Part shown: positions 30,025 to 42,560 of the stretch, piece after piece
How positions within the stretch are numbered: the first letter of the stretch is position 1
How the letters are laid out: every line of letters starts with the position of its first letter
Source of the DNA: Ciona savignyi
Taxonomy: Eukaryota > Chordata > Ascidiacea > Phlebobranchia > Cionidae
Direction of reading: 5' to 3'
Assembly (NCBI GenBank): GCA_000149265.1
Contig: CH003126.1
Span: forward strand, 1,557,688-1,621,687
Length of the DNA stretch: 64,000 nucleotides
Notes under the pieces: model-generated
Seen by the model: only the letters and a program-made list of their open reading frames with translations
What the model was told of the DNA's origin: nothing
The model's database searches: none
Program-made: the position numbers and the translations under genes

Positions 30025-33000
30025 TTAACGTATTAACCGCCCACCATCTCCCCCCACACCCGGGCCCCCACCATCCCCGCCACAACCACCCCCCGAAAAC
30101 CCCCCACCGCCACAGTCACCCCCGCCATAGCCATATCCTCCACCGCTATGAAAAGTAGATGACCCCGCATACGCCGGATTATAATATGGGTTTGACGGTG
30201 GTGCACTTGGGTTGATTGTCTGAAAATAAGAAAAGTGTTAAAATAGATTTGCAAAAAAACAATTAAGTATTTTAATTCAAAGTGTCCGACTGATTAGCTT
30301 GGTGGATCAGTGTGTCGGCTTTCAGCCGAAGGGTTGCAGATTCGAAACTGATTTGTGTCCATGACCAAGGCATTGAGCTAACACGTAGTCGACGGTACTG
30401 TTATATAGTGAAATGCTGGGTTCTACCAAATTGAAGCAACGTCTAAATCACACACAACACACTGCAATAGCTCCGGTAACCAGGCGGTGGGCGCGAGGTA
30501 ATCTGACGATTGCTGGTGGTACGCCCTTGCGTTTTCCCATTCACAGGGATAAGCATGGATATCCTAACATAATATTAATAGCTTGATACAATACATAATA
30601 GACTTGGTCAGACCATAAGATTTTATATAGTACTTACTTTTCCGTGATAATGGACACGTTGAAATCGTTTGTGACGAACGAAAATAATAATGGCTGAGGC
30701 AATTATTATCACAACAACTCCTCCAACCGCAACTCCCACTATTAACGGGGTAGAAATAAGGGGTCCTAAAAAAAAGTTGAGCCAGTTAAGTTTAAACTTT
30801 CTTAGGTCCACTTGATTAATTTTGGAAGTTTAATATGTAGTATATTAGATTTACTTTTTGTTGAAATTGTTGATTTGGTTGATGTTTTTGTTGATATGGT
30901 TGATGTTCTTGTTGATATGGTTGATGTGGTAGTTGTGGTTGTTGTCGTGGACTGCACTGTAAACGATACGTTGTAGCAAACAGGAAGGTTTGAAACGTCT
31001 GATTTGGTCGTCGTGACTGAAGATAATTCGTGGTTTTCAGGAGTACAAGGGGGTGCTTCATTGCTGGGAAAAGGGAGAGTTTAAATAGGATATTCATATT
31101 ATTCTTGTGAATGGGAAAACCGAGGGGTTAACACACAGGCAATCGTCAGATCACCTTAACACACGCGCAAATCGTCAGATCATGCGCCCACCGTGGGGTT
31201 ACCGGAGCTTTGCAGTGTGTTGTATATGCTAGACACGTTCTTTCAATTTGGTAAAACCCACTAATCCGCCTGGTTTAGGCAATGTCCGTAAAGTGCCTTG
31301 CCCAAGGACACAACCGACTAGCTAGCGACCAGTTTCGTACCTGCAACCTTTCGATTGAAAGGCGACGCACTAAACTGCCAGACTAACCGCTTGGTCAAAA
31401 ATAAATGATAGTCATATCAAAACAAATAGCAATGTCATGGCTATACTTTAAATAAAATAACCTTTGAGTAAATCGAAATATAATCAAGCGTTAGACATGA
31501 AAGAGAAGAAAAAACAAACTATAATAATACGGGTTTTCATTTTCAAAGAGGGTACATAACAAGTAGAGTATCTCAAAACACATATAAAATAGTTTTTTGA
31601 ATATAACAAATGCTTACTCTGTGAACATGTAATCGTTTGTACACGGCCGATAGAACGGGTTCGGTTGTTTGCATGGACATTCACAGTTGTATCCATTCCA
31701 AGTTGTTGAACAATGCAATATCTATCAACAAAATTTCGTTCACAAATTTTACTAACTTCAAAAAAGTTCTCATAAAGGGCGAAGTAAATCAACTGCTAAA
31801 CAATTTTTTTCTTAACTATGTTATTGTCTTTATTGAACATAATGCACAGTAATAACTTCGCTAAATGTTGATATTTGCTCTTCAGACCTTCGCCTGTGTT
31901 TCAACACGTTTTTTTTTCTTTTCTAGAGATAAACATTTTCACAGCATGATCTACTGATCAGTTTGGTGGGTTAGCTAAGAGGTTTAAGGTTTGAAACTGG
32001 TCGATAGCTAGTCGGTTGTATCTTGGTCAAGGCATTTAACAGACGTTGCCTGAACCCAGCGGATTAATAAGTTCTACTAAATTAAAGGAACATGTGAATC
32101 ATACACAAGATACTGCAATAGCTCCAGTAAGCTGACACTGGGCGCAAGGTGATCTGACAATTTTCTAAGTGTTTACTCTCATGGGTTTCCCATTCACAGG
32201 GATAAGCATAAACATCCTATCATATCCTAATCTGGTCAAGTTAACGTAAGACAATAATGCAGGAGAAAATGTTCCATGATGACATGACTTTGATTTAAAA
32301 GTATGTAAACATCTTTAATATGTTTAATATCTTTAATCTTTAATACACTTACGACTTTCGAACAGCTACATGAAACACGAGTGAAGCCTAAACAAGTGGT
32401 CCTCTGTTTAGCAATAATGAATGCGTTTGTGCCAGAAATTGGAATGAGCCTGAAATTGAAGCACTGACTGCCACGGGTCAATCCAGTATACGCAGGTTGT
32501 TCGGCATCAATCTGTAAATAAGGATTCATCAGATATTGGAATTTGAAATCGAAATATATTTGTTCAGGAAACAGCTTGGATTATATGGCAATTCTGGGAA
32601 ATAAATTTTAGACTTGATTGCTGTGCATTCTAAGGTCGAATTTATACACATGCTTACATTCTTAATGGGGAATGAAATTTACATATAATTTTTCAGCCAC
32701 AACAGTACTTTTATCTTAATGGAATAATGTTTACTAGAGTTATTGAGTAACTTTGAGCAAAGAAAAGGCATCATAAAAGCAAGACATCTAATTACCAAAC
32801 GCTATTCTACTGTAGCTAAAACGATAAAGATTGTACGAAACACAGAATAACAATCATTAGTCATTTCCTGTATTTTCTTTCATACCCTGTATGTTCTACT
32901 GCCACCAAAATGCTATACCATGTATGTTCTACAGCCACTATAATGATAAAGATTGGAAGCAACACAGCAATAACAATCCATTAGCCATACCCTGTATGTT

Positions 33001-36000
33001 CTTTGTATTACACCAAGTTCAATGTTAGAACATTGCTTCTGCTCCATGATTCCATTTTGGATTAAAACTTTCGAAACTCCTGCATCGACCTCGGTCACGT
33101 GGCGCCCGATCACAGACGATTGTGTGACGTCATAAGATAAGATGACGTAACCAGCAAGATCAATCACAAGGCACCTAAACAAATGAGGTACGCTGTAAGT
33201 CACAATATAAAAATAGAATTTGCAATACACGAGGTAAATGCACTGCAAAAAAAGTAGCTACCCCTGGGTTATTAAACCAAATTTGTTATCTATATTCTGT
33301 TATTAATATATAATCTAAGTTAGTAATAATAGGAAAAATCCGTTTAAAGCAGTGGTTCTTAAACTTTTTCAGTCGCGCCCCCTTGAGATTTGTGATTCAT
33401 GCTCATGCCTCACCATGGGCGTTTTAATATCAAAAAGCACCTCTGTTTTTATCGATTAGTTGAAGAAATATATTCGAAGCGAAAGTTATATATGCGGAAG
33501 CGAGGGTATTTATGACAGTTAGAAAATCTTATTCGTTTCCTTAACTTAATTTATTACACATACTTCGCCAAAGGCTGTATGTAAGGATTGTTTGGCCCTG
33601 GTCCAACTTGCACCTGCACCCGCTCGTAAAGAGCGACGCGTGTATCTTTTTGATGACTCGTGCGAACGCGCTCAGCCCACGATAATAATACGAGAGAATA
33701 ACTAATATTTCTTGAATATATTAAAGTATGCTATCAATTAAAAACTGAAAGTGAAAATTGTTTCTAAACTCCATAGTTTACGCATTTTGCATAATTAAAA
33801 TATCCAGGTTAAAAATTTCGATGATTTATTGTTGTTTATAAGATTTAGTCTTGTTAAATTCATGGTTATTTTGACGGAATTGTTTTTTTAAATAATGCTT
33901 TTTAGCAGAAGTTTTCACTAGAGCTGGGCGTAATTACGAAAATTAAGTAATTATGTATCTGTCCGTAATTATTCAAACAGGAATTGCACGTCGCTGTAAA
34001 TACACTTTATAAACAATTTCTTGTTTTGTTCTTATCAAATCAATGTTTTTAAGAAACTAGTCGTTTAATTTGACTCGTTTAATTCGATTAGTGTTGGGGT
34101 TTGACTGTAATTTAGAGCTGTTTTTTATCAATATGTCACTGTCATGCTCGCGCCCCCCTTGAGAAGCTTTCACGCCCCCCAAATGGGGCGCGCCCCCAGT
34201 TTAAGAACCCCTGGTTTAAAGCAACGACAGACGTCTTCTTATTTTAAACTAAAAATCAAATCAAAAAAGATCTATGCACACCTGCAATAAACCATCTAAT
34301 TATGAAATTTTCATTCAGTAGGTCGACGATGCAAATGAATATCAAGTTATCTCACACCCAGGAAATTTTCCTATTAACTTTAGACACCTTAAATCGGTTT
34401 GGGGACAAAACCCTATTGTAAATCAAAATCAGTGGAAAAAGTCACTTTAGCTAAAATCGTTCTATTTGAGCTAAACGTCGATACACAAAATACATACTTA
34501 GTTGATTGGGTTGGTCCACACATAGGGTAATCGCGGTAAAACAGGTTTTGGAAGTGTGACAATACGAAATCAACACCCATCACTGCTACAACCTCATCCG
34601 TCCTTGTGTTGTGAATTCCGTTGCTTCTACAACATATAACGTATTAAATAAACAATTGTGGTGATCTTAAACTAAACACCATATATCCGAATAGTTTAGT
34701 AGCAGCACCATTTATACAAAGTGTCATTCAGTGATTTAGTTTATTTAAATTAAATAAGGATAACCTGCTCAAACTATACATAAACTGCAATTATCTGATG
34801 ATACTTCAGTGTTTTGACACCTTTTTCTTCCATGACATGGGGGAATAAACATAAGTAATGTCACAAACTGGATTGATGTTAATTTTATGCAATGTATATA
34901 GCTATATCACGTAACATAGCACAAGTTTATTATTTTTCACTTTTAAGATTATTATTGGGCATTCGTTGTATTTTTATCGGTACAGAAGGCGGTCAGTAAA
35001 ATTTGGTTGCAGATACGTAGAGTTGTGATCTTTTCCGATTGCGCTTAATACCAAAACTACCTACATTTAAACAATTAACAATAACCGATAACGTCTATGG
35101 ATTAAGACATGAAACGCAACAAGTAACTTAAAAAAATAATACTTGCATTACAATATGCCTGCATAATCAAGAGTAACTGGTTAGATGCTGAGGATTTAAA
35201 TAGGCTAATCACAAAAAAAGCCGCACCTCCCCTCAAGAATAACCTTGCTTAGAGTAACAACGTTACTTCCTGTTGTTGCATCTCTGTATGGGGGAGTAAT
35301 TACAAACTTATCTGGATTAGCAGTGGCATGTTCATACCTAGAAAGAATATGTTGGTGTTCACCACTTTTTATTTATCTGTAGCGTCGAAATGCTAATTAA
35401 ATATGACACTAAAAGACATAAAGAACTTGACAAAGATAGGGTTTCTACGTTTATTTTTATTTGCGTCGACTTTCAAGGGTTACAGATTCGAAACTGTTCG
35501 CTAACTAGTCGGTTGTGTCCTTGGGCAAGGCATTTAACAGATATTGCTTGAACCCAGCGGATTAATGTTTTTTTCCAAATTTAAGGAAAGTGTAAATCAT
35601 ACACAACACATTGCAATAGCTCCAGTAATCTGGTGATGGGCGCGAGGTAATCATTCGATTGCCCGTGTGTTAACCCCCTTGGTTTTCCCATTCACAGGGA
35701 TAAACATAAATATCCTATCACTATTTCGGTCATTTATCCCATCATTAACTAACTTTACAACATGTTTATATATTTCTATCAATTACTTCATCTACCCAGC
35801 AAAGGTTGTATAAAACGCATTTGCACTATTTACCATGGTCGAACAACTGGGTCAAAGTTCTTCGGAAGTTCAGATCCAGGATACATTCGGAAAACTCCTT
35901 CTTTTGTTCCAATATATCTCCACAATATTTCCCGCTGCAATTCTTGGTTAATGGCGGTGGGCGCTGACCAATATTCTTCCACTTTGCTTGTCGCATAAAC

Positions 36001-39000
36001 CACATCTCTGATGCCATTCTATTGATATAAATAATGTTAGCTAAAGTCATTCAACGGTTAGTCTGGTGGTTTAGTGCGTCGCCTTTTAGCCGAAGGGTTG
36101 CAGGTTCGAAACTGGTCGCTAGCTAGTCGGCTGTGTCCTTGGGCAAGGCACTTAACCGACATTGCCTGAACCCAGCGAATTAATGGGTTCTACTAAATTG
36201 AATAACCGTTTGAATCATACACAGCTCAGTGTAATAGCTCCGGTAATCCGCCGATGGGTGCGAGGTGATCTGAAGATTGCCCATTTGTGTTAACTTAACC
36301 CCTTGGTTTTCCAATTCACAGGGATAAACATGAATATCCTATCCTAAGTCTTTATTAAATTATGCAAAATTACTTTGACATTCGCTGAATTTGATCCAGT
36401 TCCAATCATGTAGTTTCTCAGAGCTGTCACCTCCAACGCCGTCTCTGTTGTCGACATATACTGACTTGGATACGTATACGCTCTTGGTGCTAACATAACT
36501 GAAGTTTCACCTGAAAAAGTTCTGTTTATTACTCCAAGTTTGTATACAGTGAGGTGGGCATAGGTGTCGGAAAATGTAGAAAAAAAAAATGCACAAGTGG
36601 GGTGCTTTTTAGCTATATATTCGCAGCGTCCATTGTGCAAACATCCATCAGGCATAGAAAACCACTTTTTGGGACACCCCTGTGGTGGTGAATATATATC
36701 AATATTGAGAGGTAATTTATAACATTTAACTTCGTACTTTTAGCGCCATGACTGCCCAGATGTTTACACGGAGTGGTCGGTGGTACCAGGTCTAAGCGAT
36801 GATAGAGAAACCTTTGGTTTGGAGAGGGCACTCGCTGACTTTGCAAAACGGCTTGCGTATCGCCTTCAGCCAACACAATACACAAAGAAAACTTTGTGCC
36901 AGGAATCTGGATGAAAGATGCAATTTAACTATCGAGGATGATAAGTCGTGTCACTACTTGGTTGATGTATATTTTGATGACCCATACCTGTTTCCAGAAG
37001 TAAGTTGACGTGACACGTACTTCCCGTATTCCATACTTGCTGCTGTCACCTTGTGGCAATATTCTGGTTGCCATAAAAGTTTTGTTTCCACTGTCTCCTC
37101 TAAATAATGTTCGATAATGTATTGTGTTGTCGTTTTATCAAAGTTTTACCAAATCTACCTTTTCATTGATTCGAACACTGAAAGAAACTCTGGGTTTCGT
37201 TCGTAAGCAGTAACAGGAACAAGCAGCGGTTCAACGTTGCTGATGTAAGAGAAAAGTGGGTGGTTCATGGCCAGACCTGTGCACAAGTTAAGGACATTTG
37301 TGAACAAGGTATACTTTGTCTGGCCGGTTAGTCTGGCGGTTAATTCTATCCTACTTTAAATGATGGAACACAGCTAATATTGATTTGCAAGAAAAAGATT
37401 AGGGTTTTTCGAATTTTCGTTCAGAGACATTTCACATGGGTTATATTACAGGTGTCAACTTTGAAACAGTTAGTTATTACCAAAACAAAACTATTTACAC
37501 TTTGTATAATACATAAGTACATTTGGATAAAAGGCCAGAGGGCCCATAATTTTTGCTTAAGGGGGTGAAGTAAAATGTAGTTTTACAAATTGTTGTGGTT
37601 AATAAGTTAAAGATACTTTTAATTCTAACTCACCTTCACTATTAATTACAAAGGAATATGAGAGTTCGTTTGGTTTGAAATATGATGATTCTGCTAGCAA
37701 TTCCTCTACAGTTATATCCACTGCCGTAACTCCAACCAAAGTGTTTGAGACGTAAACAGGTAAGCTGGCGGTTATCAAAATTCCTGGAATGTTGATAATA
37801 ACGATATATGTTTAAGTACTTAACCCATAATGTAATGTAACGTACCTAGACCCCATCCATCTAAATATGGGGTGGTCCATAATGGTTCATTTAAGCCCTG
37901 GCTGTTCACTCCAAAAAAGTTGTAATACGATGACATCTGAGATCTGAGACGACTGGCAACTGATATACGCGTGAACAATCCGTTCTGATATGAAGAAATA
38001 TTAAGTATAAGAGAGCAACAATTGTAACAGCACACTAGGGCTTACCCTTGCATCTGGTATGTTAGGAGTTTTCGTTATTCCGTATTGTGCGCCGTTGTTT
38101 TGAGCCATATGCGTCAAAACTGTGAAATCTGTCAGAATAATTTTAATTTCATGTTCTTCCTTTAACTAATTAATTGAAGCCATACCAGCATTGCCCAAGC
38201 CGTATGTCATAATGATCACGGAGTTATTAAGCCGTTCGTTTCCTCGTATTTGGGTTGACATGATAAGAGAAGCCGTATCACTTGGGGCTCCGTCAGACAT
38301 GAATAGAATTACACGATCTAATTGAGAGGAATCTAATAATTGAGAGAATGTAAGAAACACAACCATTTCACCATTCCAAAAGAGAAAAAAAAAAACAATT
38401 CGTAATAAAACTCGTACCNNNNNNNNNNNNNNNNNNNNNNNNNNNNNNNNNNNNNNNNNNNNNNNNNNNNNNNNNNNNNNNNNNNNNNNNNNNNNNNNNN
38501 NNNNNNNNNNNNNNNNNNNNNNNNNNNNNNNNNNNNNNNNNNNNNNNNNNNNNNNNNNNNNNNNNNNNNNNNNNNNNNNNNNNNNNNNNNNNNNNNNNNN
38601 NNNNNNNNNNNGTAATAAAATTTTAAATTATTTTACATGCCATGCGTTATATAACGGAATATTACTGGAAGAAAAATAATATACAAATAAATATCACACA
38701 TACCAAAGAAGGTAGCAAAAGACTAAAAGGTTACTGAGTCTGCTTCTTTATATTAAATATAATATTTTAGCAATATATTGGCATTTATTAATGTACTAAT
38801 AGATAAGGAAAACATTTTTTTCAATTAAAAAAAAATGCATTGGATGTTAGTTTTTAGTTATCTAACAGTGGGCTATGTCAATAATTGTTGCAATGGGGTA
38901 GGATATTTATTTGTTATTCCGGTAAATAGGTGCAGAAAGCATTATCACATGGGTAACTGTTATTACCTTGTCCAACAACCTGTTATTGTAATGGGTGCAA

Positions 39001-42000
39001 TGTGCCATATATACTACAAAAGTTTTCAATATTGGTGCAACAAAAAAATCCATTCAAATAAATTATAATAAACTCAGTCCATGCAGGTGATAAATAATGT
39101 TTGTTACCTTGATCTGTGGATTCAGATTGAAAGAATGCAAATGCTTTGTTCAATGCTATGCTGTAATATGTACCACCTAAACAAAACAATTAAACTAAGT
39201 CCTTTATTTGGTTGAAGCTAGAAAGTGGACATTTAATAGCACTACTTTCGATATGAAAACATAACGAATATGACAGATTACAGTGATAACCGATTTGTAT
39301 GGGAATATTCGTTTTATCCTCATTAATTAAAAAAGCAAGGTTATTACACGGTTAATCAATGATAATCTTATTTCCACTACCGCGTTACAGAAGCCATTGC
39401 AGTCTCTTATATGAATTATACGAAATCTACCTAATTAAAGGAAATGTTTTTATCATACACAACACACTGAAATAACTCCGGAAACCCGACGTTGGGAGTA
39501 AGGTGATCTGACGATTGCATGTGTGTTAACCCCCTTGGTTTTTCCATTCACATGGATAAACATGAACATCCTATCCTGTAATTACGTAATAAATTTTATA
39601 AGATGTTCTTGCCAACTTACCGTAGCTTGATATTTGGTCTATAAAGTTCGAAACTTTTTTCTTGTTTTGAGGAGAGGCGTCAGCAAAGGAGTTTGAGAAA
39701 CATCTGTCACTGGCAACCCTCGATGTGTATGTACTAGTACTGCTTGAAAATGCTATAAACGCAAACTGAAATGAATTAAAAAGACCGATAAGTTTGTTAT
39801 ATTATTCTATGATAATCTTTGCATTGCCGTCGGAAAGGGCTTGACTCTAAAGGATGGAAGGATATGGTATATGGGAAAGTAACACTAAATATGCTCTTTT
39901 AACAACTCATATTTTCTCATTTTCACCGATTAACATGAATATTCTATTCTATCGTACATACACCAATCCTAGTAAGCTTGCTGTACGAGCATAGTACGGC
40001 TTCTCATCACAACAATATAATCTCGTTTAACATTAAAACAATATTCACAACATGTTATGCTGGTGTAGCCTACTGAACAGTGGGATTGCTGCCAATAACA
40101 TATTATATTACAAAATACTAAACTTAGTCTAAAACGATTTGATCAACTAGGCTCGATTAGCTGACAACCCACCCTATCACGAGGATTTAGAGTGTTTATG
40201 ACGCTCTTTGCAGCTTCTTTTGCCAAATTCATGTTGGTTATTCCCATCGATCCACTCTTGTCGATGACAATGACCACCTGCTTCGGCTTTGGAACATTTG
40301 CTTGCACGTACCATGGTCTATGTAGTAGAAAAGTAGGTGAAGGCTGGGTGCTGATTCTCAGTATAAGCAAAGGGGGGGGGGGGGGGGACAATTCCTAACG
40401 GTGAACTATAAGAAACTCGGCTTAAATATTCCATTCATAGGTAACGAACGAGCGAAAAACTAAAGTAAAAAACTAAGCTTACCGTCTTCTTTAACTAATG
40501 TATTGCAGGAGTAGATCTTGTATGTGGCTTAGTTTTTATAGACACCACATACAAACTTACCTGAAACGATTGTCAGTATGACGTACAATCTGTTGCACGG
40601 GACGATGGAAATATTGTTGTGAACTCCTTGTTCACTTCCAAAGTACTGCCACTTAAGGGATGGGGTACTCTGGTAGTTCTGGATGCATGCATCTTTGAAT
40701 GTAGATCCAAGTTTTTTTGGTAAAAACCCAGCGCCAGACGATATCCGCTCACAGACTTTGCCTAAATGAACCTAAAGAAACAAAGAAATAAATATTGTAA
40801 AACCTTAAAATATGTGTAGTGTAACTAAAACATCAAACACAAAAAATAAATGGGACTGCTGTAACAAAGAAACTACAAGCGGATTAATAGCGTTTTATAT
40901 GAACATCGATACTGTTGTGAAGTGGTTTATCGTAAAAGGGAAAACCCCTCAACGTTATTGCCTTTTTTCTCTCTCGCTTTTTCGTTTCAATCCGAGCTGT
41001 ACGGAGCACATACACTAGCCCCGAAACTATTTTAGACTTAATTGACTGTTAGGCGTATAAACTCTTATAAAAAGAACATTTGAAACGTTATTTTAAAGAC
41101 ACGTTAATCACTTTTTCAAAAAACAAATTCGGGGAAAATACTTTGCAACTAAACAACACCTATCGACAGTGATGGGATTCAAAATTTTAAGAACAGGTTC
41201 TCTTTTGTATCGTGCTTACTAACAACGGTCTAATGTCTGTAAAAAAGCAAGAATCAGATCGGTGATTATCCCGACATTCCAAGAGGGGGTTCGACCGAAC
41301 CCATGCGAACCTCTTGAATCCCATCACTGCCTATCGGTCAGTCTTAAAGAATATCAAAAACTGCTCTTTAAACAACCTTTTGTTTAAACATAGGATCGAA
41401 CTCCAGAGTATTGTTGTTGTTATGACAACATTGAGCATTTCTTGACGTCCCACCACCCAGTCCTATAACACTGGTTGGAACATTGTATGACGTCACTACT
41501 GCGTCACGAAGCCGCCGAACAATGGCATTTCGTTCGTTGAATTTTCTTCCGAAGCTTTCGGAAATCTATAGATAAAATAGTTAATTAGCTCCACGTGTTA
41601 AATTTTATTAGTATTACGCTAACCGTAAGCGCACTCAATATACACATGTTTGTGAATTATATGTTAAGGAAAGGAAAACTCACTTCACAAATCAATCCTA
41701 TTTTTATTACTTTCGGGCTTTTACTTACCGCCTCTAAAAGTTCTGTTCCGTTGAGGTTGTGGTCAGTATACTGCAGAGTATCCAAATGCGCCTTAAAATA
41801 AATGTTATTTTAGGTTTTAAGTACTTTTAGATGGCGTTTTTCGGATTTTACGGGTGTGTGCTAATCGCGGACGTTTCGTACGAATACACGTTGTGTTCAG
41901 AAATATTAAAACGAAACGCCATTTTTAACACTGCGATGTCAGTATTATAATAATATTTAAAGATATACATGGTTTTAGCATCGTCGTAATTGGGCATACA

Positions 42001-42560
42001 CATTATTACATCAACCTATACAGAACGCTTGAGGCGTATTCGCTATACAGTCTGCGGTGGGAGCAAGGCTGTGTTTACCGTAACGTTTCCATGCATATTC
42101 GCACGCTACAAAACGATTACTCACTTAATAGTTCTCTTTAAAGTGTTTTTCCATTCACCGGGCCAAAACACCAGTATTTTACCCTGTTTTATCCTGATGT
42201 TTTTTGGGAAAAATAATTGTTTAGTCTAAACAGATACATACGATGTGTCGTTTTAATGTTATTATGAGTGTGTTAAAATTCAGTAAAGGTGATAAAACAT
42301 AAGATATTCATGAGAGGCGCTTGTTGTTGTCGTGCAGTGGATGTCGTCACGCACTATATAACACTAGATACGTCATCAAACGCTCTGTTGGTCACAGATT
42401 AACAGAAAATAAAATGTATTACCTGCATTTCTCTATACTTGAGTGCATTTTCCGTTAGATTCAATATTGTTGTTGAAAATGTAAGTGGGTTTATCCCCGG
42501 ATTGAATGGTGTGGCCACCGTCACTAAACTCCAAAGTGTATAAACTAATACCAAGTACAT
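30025..42560 (-). CDS. VWA-Cache membrane protein, copy A (alpha2delta/CACHD1-like)
   Basis: 24 exons, 5' to 3': 42560-42423, 41791-41729, 41565-41377, 40771-40561, 40317-40173, 39765-39621, 39176-39108, 38332-38186, 38128-38046, 37984-37846, 37783-37634, 37276-37159, 37099-36988, 36906-36738, 36510-36374, 36018-35834, 35337-35227, 34626-34498, 33174-32991, 32511-32353, 31721-31618, 31063-30855, 30765-30638, 30219-30025. Phases agree, and the total of 3419 nt is one short of a multiple of three because of an apparent deletion in exon 4. Layout (about 1139 aa): signal peptide, VWA_N region with LKWQYFGSEQG, RFRPWYV, VWA domain with the MIDAS DKSGSMG and SDGAPSD, Cache region (GVTAVDITVEELL), a second Cache-like part (GVFRMYPG, VMGVDF), a Cys-rich module, a Ser/Thr stalk, one transmembrane helix and a Gly-rich tail with NPYYNPAY. 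Relatives are calcium-channel auxiliary subunits; this role is inferred here. The exon 4 frameshift makes it either a pseudogene or a sequencing error. Confidence 0.92.
30290..30570 (+). mobile_element. SINE family A, shared by both VWA-Cache copies
   Basis: Full copy in the last intron of copy A, antisense to the gene. The equivalent intron of copy B has the same insertion at 56385-56675, so it predates the duplication. Confidence 0.85.
31085..31395 (-). mobile_element. SINE family A, only in copy A
   Basis: Complete reverse copy with an internal duplication of the aatcgtcagatca block. Copy B lacks it at about 57175, so it inserted after the duplication or was lost from B. Confidence 0.85.
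31957..32228 (+). mobile_element. SINE family A, shared by both copies
   Basis: Moderately diverged copy between exons 21 and 20 of VWA-Cache copy A. The counterpart in copy B is at 57780-58065. Confidence 0.8.
33350..34213. mobile_element. 864-bp hAT-like element with a perfect 8-bp target duplication
   Basis: The ends are CAGTGGTTCTTAAAC... and ...GTTTAAGAACCCCTG, inverted repeats of hAT type with CAG/CTG termini. It is flanked by GTTTAAAG at 33342-33349 and again at 34214-34221. VWA-Cache copy B has no insertion at the matching place (about 59600). No transposase frame remains, so it is non-autonomous. Confidence 0.9.
35462..35722 (+). mobile_element. SINE family A, only in copy A
   Basis: 5'-truncated copy starting gcgtcgactttcaagggtta, running to ataaatatcctatc. 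It lies between exons 17 and 16 and has no counterpart in copy B. Confidence 0.82.
36055..36345 (+). mobile_element. SINE family A, shared by both copies
   Basis: Full copy between exons 16 and 15. The counterpart at 61355-61635 in copy B has lost part of its 3' half and contains two short repeats of gaggtaaaaaaaaacc. Confidence 0.85.
37318..37356 (+). mobile_element. SINE family A reduced to head plus tail
   Basis: About 25 nt of the tRNA-like head (ctggccggttagtctggcgg) join directly to a tail remnant (ttctatcctac), flanked by tacttt on both sides. Copy B reads straight through here (ggtatactttaaatgagg, near 62530), giving a clean empty site. Confidence 0.7.
38419..38611. other. Assembly gap (193 N)
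   Basis: A run of unknown bases in the intron between exons 8 and 7 of copy A. Matching flanks in copy B (ctcattcctgtgaaaataag, then taataaaat, near 63720-63748) are only about 13 nt apart. Confidence 0.95.
39435..39577 (+). mobile_element. SINE family A, 3' half
   Basis: Starts ggaaatgttttta and continues with cacaacacactgaaataact to acatgaacatcctatcctg. It is 5'-truncated and lies between exons 7 and 6 of copy A. Confidence 0.75.
40371..40387 (+). repeat. Poly(G) run
   Basis: About 17 consecutive G residues in the intron upstream of exon 5 of copy A. Base calls and length here are likely unreliable. Confidence 0.8.
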
